From an uncultured Spirochaetales bacterium (GTDB taxonomy: Bacteria; Spirochaetota; Spirochaetia; Treponematales; Treponemataceae): a DNA stretch of 12,013 bases. Made by a program: the position numbers and the translations under genes. The notes beneath the pieces are model-generated. The model made no database searches and was not told the DNA's origin. It saw only the letters and a program-made list of their open reading frames with translations. Within the stretch, counting starts at the first letter, position 1. Each line of letters opens with the position of its first letter. This document shows, piece after piece, positions 7,455-12,013 of the stretch. Location: positions 1 to 12,013 of the forward strand of contig CAMGSV010000060.1 of NCBI GenBank assembly GCA_946061495.1, written 5' to 3'.

Positions 7455-7561
7455 GAAAATCGTACACTGCGTGGAAACATTTCAGTTTTAGGTGATTCCC
7501 TCAAGCCATAGGTTGTGTCTCATAAAATAGCCACATCAAAAAAGTCCCGTCTAACAATTCC

Positions 7562-7590
7562 TTGCGGATTTAGGATTCCAGGTTTATACT
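7562..7590 (+). promoter_or_regulatory. Candidate promoter of the nucleoside kinase gene
   Basis: TATACT (7585-7590) ends 6 nt before the ATG at 7597. At a 17-nt spacing there is a weak -35, TTGCGG (7562-7567). The same -10 hexamer is used by the divergent GT4 gene. An in-frame stop at 7552 and no other start codon before 7597 make the start certain, so if this promoter is real the message is leaderless. Confidence 0.55.
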
Positions 7591-7596
7591 GTATCT

Positions 7597-9276
7597 ATGA
7601 AGACTATCACATTGACCTTTTCCGATGGTACTTCCATCCAAACTGAAGCTGGAATCCGGGCCATTGATCTGGCCCACAAGATTTGTTCCAATCCTGACAA
7701 GCTGCTGGCTGTCGTTGTGAACAATGAAATCTGTTCCCTCACCACCCGACTGGACGTAAACGCCCACCTGGAGCCAGTGCTGCTGGGCACTAGAGTAGGC
7801 TCCGCCATATATCGCCGTTCCCTCTGCCTGATTCTGGCAGCGGCGGCCCACAAGCTCTATCCCAATGTGCGCCTCCTGGTGGGACACAGTCTGGGATACG
7901 GCTACTACTACACTTTGGAGACAGACAAGGCCATCACCCAGGCCCAGGACAGCACGGTTCTGAACAAGGATAGCATTGACAAGCTCCACCAGAAGATGGT
8001 GGAGCTCATCAGCAAGGACATTCCCATTGAGACGGACGTCATTGCCTATCAGGACGCACTGGAGATGTTCGAGCGCATCGGCCAGATTGAGACCCGCAAG
8101 CAGATGAATTTCATCTGTCCGCCAAAGATTACCATCAACAGAATCGACGACTACAGCGACCTGTACTTTGGACCCCTGGTTCCCTCCACCGGCAAGACTC
8201 CGGTCTTTGACCTGATGCCCTATGGCGAGGGTTTTCTGTTGCGGTTTCCCTCCACTGCCGACTCCACCGCCCTCACCCCCTTCGAGGACATTCCCCAGCT
8301 CTTTGCCGTCTATTCCCGCTACAAGAAATGGGGCAAGCAGCAGGGAGTCACCTCTGCCGCAGACGTGAACGACTTGATCCACCGCCGCATGACCACCGAC
8401 TACATCGACACCGTGGAGACCTTTCAGCAAAAGTGCATCGCCGACATCGCCGACCAGATCTACCAGCGGGGCAACGTGAAGACCGTGCTGATTGCCGGCC
8501 CCTCCAGCTCAGGAAAGACCACCACCTCCAAAAAGCTTTCCCTCCAGCTGAAGGCACTGGGCTACCGTCCCAAGGTCATTGAGCTGGACACCTACTATGT
8601 GAACCGAGAGGTGACACCGCGGGATGCTGACGGAAAGTACGATTATGAATGCCTGGAAGCTCTGGACGTGCCCCAGCTGAACAAGGATTTGGTGGATTTG
8701 TTTGACGGAAAGGAAATCAAGCTCCCCACCTACGACTTTGTGGAGGGGAAACGAATCTACACCGGCAAGACCATGCGCCTTGACCCCCAGGACATCTTGA
8801 TTCTGGAGGGAATCCACGGCCTCAACGACAAGCTCACCCCCCTGGTTCCGGCCGAGTACAAGTTCAAGATCTACCTGTCTGCCCTGACCCAGCTGAACCT
8901 GGATGACCACAACCGCATCCCCACCAGCGACAACCGGCTGATCCGCCGCATTGTGCGGGACTCCCAGTTCCGGGGAAAATCTGCGGCAGACACCATCGCC
9001 ATGTGGGACAGCGTGCAGCGGGGGGAGCGGCTCCACATCTTCCCCTTCCAGGACAATGCAGATGCCATGCTGAACACGGCCCTGGACTATGAGCTGCCGG
9101 TGCTGAAGGTATTCGCTGAACCGCTGCTGCGTTGCGTCAGCCCCCTGCAGAAGGAGTATGCTGAGGCCTCACGGTTGCTGCGGTTCCTGAACAACTTCTC
9201 CCCCATCTCCGCCAACAATGTGCCGGGAAAATCAATCATCCGGGAATTCATCGGCGGCAGCGAGTTTAAATACTAG
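7597..9276 (+). CDS. Nucleoside (uridine) kinase with N-terminal TGS and ThrRS-like SAD domains
   Basis: Phosphorylates uridine/cytidine in pyrimidine salvage, judged from the kinase half; the N-terminal half is borrowed from threonyl-tRNA synthetase. Domains: TGS about 1-63 (starts MKTITLTFSDG); a second-additional (editing-type) domain about 70-235, with HKLYPNVRLLVGHSLGYGYYY (85-105) and GPLVPSTGK (192-200); a uridine kinase domain about 290-500 with Walker A GPSSSGKT (301-308), ELDTYY (329-334), ILILEGIHGLN (400-410) and SDNRLIRRIVRD (444-455). The length of 559 aa fits this known fusion family found in spirochaetes, Thermotoga, clostridia and Bacteroides. The zinc ligands of the ThrRS editing site look absent (R74, L78, Y190, L194 at the aligned positions), so editing is unlikely and the domain may bind RNA or a ligand. 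The start at 7597 is the only one possible after the in-frame stop at 7552, and no Shine-Dalgarno is seen. Confidence 0.88.
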   Translation: MKTITLTFSDGTSIQTEAGIRAIDLAHKICSNPDKLLAVVVNNEICSLTTRLDVNAHLEPVLLGTRVGSAIYRRSLCLILAAAAHKLYPNVRLLVGHSLGYGYYYTLETDKAITQAQDSTVLNKDSIDKLHQKMVELISKDIPIETDVIAYQDALEMFERIGQIETRKQMNFICPPKITINRIDDYSDLYFGPLVPSTGKTPVFDLMPYGEGFLLRFPSTADSTALTPFEDIPQLFAVYSRYKKWGKQQGVTSAADVNDLIHRRMTTDYIDTVETFQQKCIADIADQIYQRGNVKTVLIAGPSSSGKTTTSKKLSLQLKALGYRPKVIELDTYYVNREVTPRDADGKYDYECLEALDVPQLNKDLVDLFDGKEIKLPTYDFVEGKRIYTGKTMRLDPQDILILEGIHGLNDKLTPLVPAEYKFKIYLSALTQLNLDDHNRIPTSDNRLIRRIVRDSQFRGKSAADTIAMWDSVQRGERLHIFPFQDNADAMLNTALDYELPVLKVFAEPLLRCVSPLQKEYAEASRLLRFLNNFSPISANNVPGKSIIREFIGGSEFKY

Positions 9277-9332
9277 ACTACCACCGGTAGCGAGCTCAAG
9301 CACGAGATTCCAGGATGAGGATTTGGGAGACA

Positions 9333-9365
9333 GGAGCGAGAAGCTAAGATATGGCTTCCCGCTCC
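9333..9365. terminator. Hairpin between convergent genes, possible shared terminator
   Basis: The arms GGAGCGAGAAGC (9333-9344) and GCTTCCCGCTCC (9354-9365) pair over 12 positions around a 9-nt loop. In plus-strand RNA there is one A-C mismatch; in minus-strand RNA the same position is a G-U pair, so the stem is complete. It lies between the kinase stop (9276) and the lipoprotein stop (9373), a normal place for a terminator. There is no strong T-run on either side, so intrinsic termination is uncertain. Confidence 0.5.
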
Positions 9366-9372
9366 ACTCCTC

Positions 9373-10890
9373 CTACCGCTCCGCCATCAGGGCCTCCCAT
9401 TCCTCCATGGTGTAGAGGGTGAGCTTGCAGGTTTGTTTTTTGCTACTGTAGGGATCATTTGTCCCCTCAATTTTAAGGATCCGAGCAGTGGGCAACACCG
9501 TATTCTCGCTCATGTCTTGAATTTTAATATTTTTAAACACGACACCTGTTTTATAATAATCATTCCTATTTACGAGATATTTGGCATCATCAAAATACTT
9601 CTTCTGACTTCTTATCACATAGTCTGCTGGATTAGAAGAAGAAAAAAGTCTAAAGTCAAACTCATGTAAATTCCGTGAGTAGCAACTGACATAATACTTC
9701 CAATTGTAGCTGGTGTCATCATTAAGCTGGTTACCATCAGCGTCAAACAGCCCGACAGTTATATCGAAGCTCCAGTTATCTATCACCCCCCCTTGTGCCC
9801 ATACCTTGTTATCTGGCTCTCTCTTAACCTTGTACCACTCCTCCATCACCTTCTTGGCAACGATTACCGCCTGCCGGTTTGGAAACACCTTCATCACAAG
9901 AGGAACTTCATAAGAAATGCTATTCATGGAAACATCGGTTTCTTTCACAACGAGGGGATCATGATACACTCCAATCCACAGGTTCTCGTCCAGATATGTC
10001 TGCAGGTCTTCCAGAATTTTCTTCCACTTGGCCTGCTGCGTCTGGTAGTACTGCTGCCGCTGGCGGACGGTGAGGTTCTCCGGGGTAGCGGACAGCATCC
10101 GGGTGGTGCTGTCCTGGGCCTCCTGCTGGAAGGCTCCTTCCACCTGGTTGTAGTACAGCACAGCCTGGATGTAGTCCTCCGCAGCCTGGGCCTGAGCTCC
10201 CTTTGCCAGCATAGTGATGGAGGTGGACTCCAGGTCATTCTTCTTCTGCAGGGCGGCCAGCTCCGCCTCCGACAACTGAATGCCGAGACCGCCGAACAGC
10301 TCCTGCACAATCTGTCGGACGGCCACCCCGGACTCCATGTCCCCAAGGGAATGGCGGCCGGTGCTGGCGGCCCGAATCTCGTTGGTGGCCGTCTCGTTCA
10401 CCCGGAAGTTGCACTCGTAGGCCGTGGAGAGCCGCCGGATGCTCCCCACCACCACATACTGGGCGTTGGTCATCTGGCCAATCTCCACGGCGTTCTCCTC
10501 GGAATACAGGCCGGACTCGGAAAGCTCCTGCTGGGCAATCATCAAATCCTCGTTCTTGCGGTCCAGCACCGTCATGTCCGTGTGGCGGGCCAGCAGGCTG
10601 GTGATGTTGTCCTGAAAGGACTGCTGCATCCATTCCTCGCCGCCATTCAGTTCCGGCGGAAGCACCGCCACCGTCAGCCCGGCTCCCTTGTACAGGTCCT
10701 CCGCCGCAGCCTCCCGTGTCCGGGATGAGCTCTCGCCGCCCCTGGTGGTGGCCACCAGCCCATCATCCGCACCGGCATCCAGTGCCGGCTGGTCCTGCTG
10801 GCTGGACTCCACCGTTTCCCCGGTGGAAATGCAGCTGAACAACAACAAGGCCAGCAGACACGCCACTCCTGTCCTGCAAACTCTTCTCAT
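9373..10890 (-). CDS. Outer-membrane/periplasmic lipoprotein with CsgG/FlgO/LpoB-like domain
   Basis: Lipoprotein, 505 aa from the ATG at 10890. The signal peptide has basic residues (R2, R3, R6) and the lipobox LFSC (17-20). After a low-complexity linker (22-65) comes a domain of the CsgG/FlgO/LpoB type: LTVAVLPPELN (72-82), TVLDRKNEDLMIAQQELSE (107-125) and NAQYVVVGSI (142-151). A helical, TPR-like segment follows (about 225-300: ITMLAKGAQAQAAEDYIQAVLYYNQ and on). The C-terminal 200 residues I do not recognise; they are rich in Y, N, D and W and look beta-structured. The start at 10890 was chosen over the ATG at 10902 because GGAGG lies 5 nt before it and nothing lies before the other. GC content drops sharply at about residue 300. 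The gene is 113 bp downstream of an LPP20-like lipoprotein gene, probably the same transcript. Domain family likely; role (flagellar, peptidoglycan or envelope stress) unknown. Confidence 0.78.
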   Translation of the reverse strand: MRRVCRTGVACLLALLLFSCISTGETVESSQQDQPALDAGADDGLVATTRGGESSSRTREAAAEDLYKGAGLTVAVLPPELNGGEEWMQQSFQDNITSLLARHTDMTVLDRKNEDLMIAQQELSESGLYSEENAVEIGQMTNAQYVVVGSIRRLSTAYECNFRVNETATNEIRAASTGRHSLGDMESGVAVRQIVQELFGGLGIQLSEAELAALQKKNDLESTSITMLAKGAQAQAAEDYIQAVLYYNQVEGAFQQEAQDSTTRMLSATPENLTVRQRQQYYQTQQAKWKKILEDLQTYLDENLWIGVYHDPLVVKETDVSMNSISYEVPLVMKVFPNRQAVIVAKKVMEEWYKVKREPDNKVWAQGGVIDNWSFDITVGLFDADGNQLNDDTSYNWKYYVSCYSRNLHEFDFRLFSSSNPADYVIRSQKKYFDDAKYLVNRNDYYKTGVVFKNIKIQDMSENTVLPTARILKIEGTNDPYSSKKQTCKLTLYTMEEWEALMAER

Positions 10891-10895
10891 CGCAT

Positions 10896-10900
10896 CCTCC
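10896..10900 (-). promoter_or_regulatory. Shine-Dalgarno that fixes the lipoprotein start
   Basis: GGAGG on the minus strand, 5 nt before the ATG at 10890. It overlaps the alternative ATG at 10902, which itself has no Shine-Dalgarno, so the shorter form is the better call. Confidence 0.75.
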
Positions 10901-10922
10901 ATAAATCATTGAAAGTGAAGGC

Positions 10923-10968
10923 AGGCTGGTTTGCGACGGCTCTCCCGTAGCGGGAATGCCTCCAGCCT
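10923..10968. repeat. Nested inverted repeats between the two lipoprotein genes
   Basis: The outer arms AGGCTGG (10923-10929) and CCAGCCT (10962-10968) are perfect. Inside is a second stem, TCCCG-TAG-CGGGA (10943-10955). No T-run follows. It could be an mRNA-stability or attenuation structure within the lipoprotein operon. Confidence 0.55.
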
Positions 10969-10998
10969 ATCCATAAAGGCAAATGCCCCTCCTGCCGC

Positions 10999-11020
10999 CA
11001 ATCCTAGCCGAACAGGATTG
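10999..11020. repeat. 7-bp inverted repeat spanning the LPP20-like stop codon
   Basis: CAATCCT (10999-11005) and AGGATTG (11014-11020), perfect, with an 8-nt loop. The stop codon of the upstream lipoprotein gene (11004-11006) lies in it. There is no T-run on the minus strand, so a plain terminator is unlikely. It may modulate readthrough into the next lipoprotein gene or be fortuitous. Confidence 0.5.
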
Positions 11021-12013
11021 CCGCCGCCAGTGCCTCCGCCTCAACCCATTCCTGGTCGGCCGCTGTCACTGTGGCTGCATTGGCATACACCGGGTTTCCG
11101 GAAAGGTACGCCGTTTTGGTGGCATCGGCCTGGGTCTGCATCTGCTCTGTCCGGGCATCCGCCACAATCTGGGTGCGCTCGGTCTTGCCCTCCTGCATGA
11201 TCTTTGCCAGCTCCTGATCCGCCGCCGCCTTCTGCTGTGCGGGGGCAAGCTCCGCCTGCACGTCGGCCATCCGCTTGGCAGTCTCAGCCTTCTGCAGTGC
11301 CTCCTGCTGGCTCAGCACCGTGGGGAAGCGGGCGTCATCCATCATCTGACCCACCAAGTCCTTCACAAAGTCCTGCTCCGGCGTCAGCTCGTCGGGAACG
11401 CCATTCAAGACCTCCTTCACATACTTTGCCGTGGTCTGGGCCCACGTGTTGGGGTCAATCTCGTAGATCTGGTAGACGATGTAGCGGGAGGACTTGTTTC
11501 CTGTCAGGGGATCCACCTCAATCACCTGCTGCCAGTAGTCCACCACCTTCGCATGGCCGGTAATCTCCGCATTGGACTGGGTTTTCGTCACCTCCTCTAT
11601 GGCCTGGCGGGTGGCATCCCCAATGTTCCCTGCCCGTGCCTGCTCCGCCGCAAAGACATTGATGGACTGCTGCAGCTCCCTGGCCACATTCCGAGCATAG
11701 GCCATGTCCGCCCGCATGGTGGCAGCCCGCACATCGGCTCCCGTTCCCGTGGACCGCTTGAACACGCTGTTTTCAGGCTTGCTGTAGGCCTGGATAAAGG
11801 CGGAAAAGTCGCCCCGGTTGGCAGGGGCCAGCCAGGCAGGGGTAGCCTCCGCTCCCAGCGTGCGTCCGTCCCAGTCCACCACCGTGGTCTCCTTGCCCAG
11901 AATGCTGTAACCCGACGAGGGGTCTGGCTTTCCAGACTCAACACTGCCAGTGGAGACACAGCCCCACAGCACCGCCATTCCCACAAGCGCCACCCCAAGG
12001 AAGGTGGCCTTCT
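11004..12013 (-). CDS. LPP20-like lipoprotein (5' end outside window)
   Basis: Partial gene: the frame stays open to the window edge, and codons upstream of the GTG at 11993 (K-A-T-F-L-G) extend a hydrophobic signal sequence, so the true start is beyond 12013. The lipobox is V-L-W-G-C, with the cysteine encoded about 12 codons into the GTG form; W at -2 is unusual, but spirochaete lipoboxes are relaxed. After a short linker comes a region like LPP20/FlgP lipoproteins: TPAWLAP (51-57 of the GTG form), then a helical stretch of the type AATMRADMAYARNVAREL (90-107) and a strand-rich part around YIVYQIYEI (171-179). The tail (229-300) is rich in A, Q, E and K and probably forms a coiled coil. The gene precedes the CsgG/FlgO-like lipoprotein on the same strand. 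The family assignment is moderate; a secreted lipoprotein is nearly certain. Confidence 0.7.
   Translation of the reverse strand, partial: KATFLGVALVGMAVLWGCVSTGSVESGKPDPSSGYSILGKETTVVDWDGRTLGAEATPAWLAPANRGDFSAFIQAYSKPENSVFKRSTGTGADVRAATMRADMAYARNVARELQQSINVFAAEQARAGNIGDATRQAIEEVTKTQSNAEITGHAKVVDYWQQVIEVDPLTGNKSSRYIVYQIYEIDPNTWAQTTAKYVKEVLNGVPDELTPEQDFVKDLVGQMMDDARFPTVLSQQEALQKAETAKRMADVQAELAPAQQKAAADQELAKIMQEGKTERTQIVADARTEQMQTQADATKTAYLSGNPVYANAATVTAADQEWVEAEALAAAILFG

Noticed and set aside
7427..7596. Riboswitch or small RNA in the 170-bp divergent gap
   Set aside because: No stable paired structure was found by eye and the -10 boxes sit almost at the start codons, leaving no leader for a riboswitch.
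7570..8430. Long minus-strand open frame (286 codons) opposite the nucleoside kinase gene
   Set aside because: It is a mirror of a GC-rich coding gene with clear TGS and SAD domains; the translated product has no recognisable motif, and it has no ribosome site.
9793..10728. Long plus-strand open frame (311 codons) opposite the FlgO-like lipoprotein gene
   Set aside because: It lies fully inside a gene with signal peptide, lipobox and Shine-Dalgarno; its composition is the L/H/G/V-rich pattern of an antisense shadow.

Overview
The window looks like chromosomal DNA of a spirochaete, most likely a Treponema. The basis is the combination of a 650-residue spirochaete/Bacteroidetes-style acyl-CoA ligase, a TGS-domain uridine-kinase fusion, a GT4 lipid-type glucosyltransferase and two large lipoproteins with relaxed lipoboxes. 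That assignment is inferred from gene content and cannot be proved from 12 kb. No phage, IS, CRISPR, rRNA or tRNA signature was seen. Most of it reads as ordinary core housekeeping and cell-envelope DNA, and I found no convincing new multi-gene system.

Layout. Positions 1-1502 (+) hold a WecA/MraY-type polyprenyl-phosphate sugar-1-phosphate transferase and a small VanZ-family membrane protein, 24 bp apart and probably one operon. Positions 1459-4781 (-) hold a long-chain acyl-CoA ligase followed downstream by a secreted protein of unknown function. Between them is a 173 bp gap with a 14-bp tandem repeat that starts inside the ligase stop codon, plus a perfect hairpin. Positions 4873-6075 (+) hold thiI, divergent from the ligase. 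Positions 6080-7417 (-) hold a GT4 glycosyltransferase that meets thiI tail to tail with 4 bp between. Positions 7597-9276 (+) hold the TGS/SAD/uridine kinase fusion, divergent from the glycosyltransferase. Positions 9373-12013 (-) hold two lipoprotein genes: an LPP20-like one cut by the window end, and downstream of it a CsgG/FlgO/LpoB-like one.

Functional picture. Four products point to the envelope: undecaprenyl-linked glycan initiation (WecA-like), fatty-acid activation (ligase), glycolipid or glycan synthesis (GT4), and outer-membrane or periplasmic lipoproteins. ThiI and the nucleoside kinase belong to tRNA/thiamine sulfur metabolism and pyrimidine salvage.

Points worth a second look: (1) the divergent glycosyltransferase and nucleoside-kinase genes both have a TATACT -10 box only 8 and 6 nt before the ATG and no Shine-Dalgarno, so both mRNAs may be leaderless; (2) the threonyl-tRNA-synthetase-like editing domain of the kinase has apparently lost all four zinc ligands; (3) the acyl-CoA ligase lacks a clearly alignable C-terminal catalytic lysine; (4) the FlgO-like lipoprotein gene shifts abruptly from about 70% to about 40% GC in mid-gene; (5) a 14-bp tandem repeat is fused to a stop codon.
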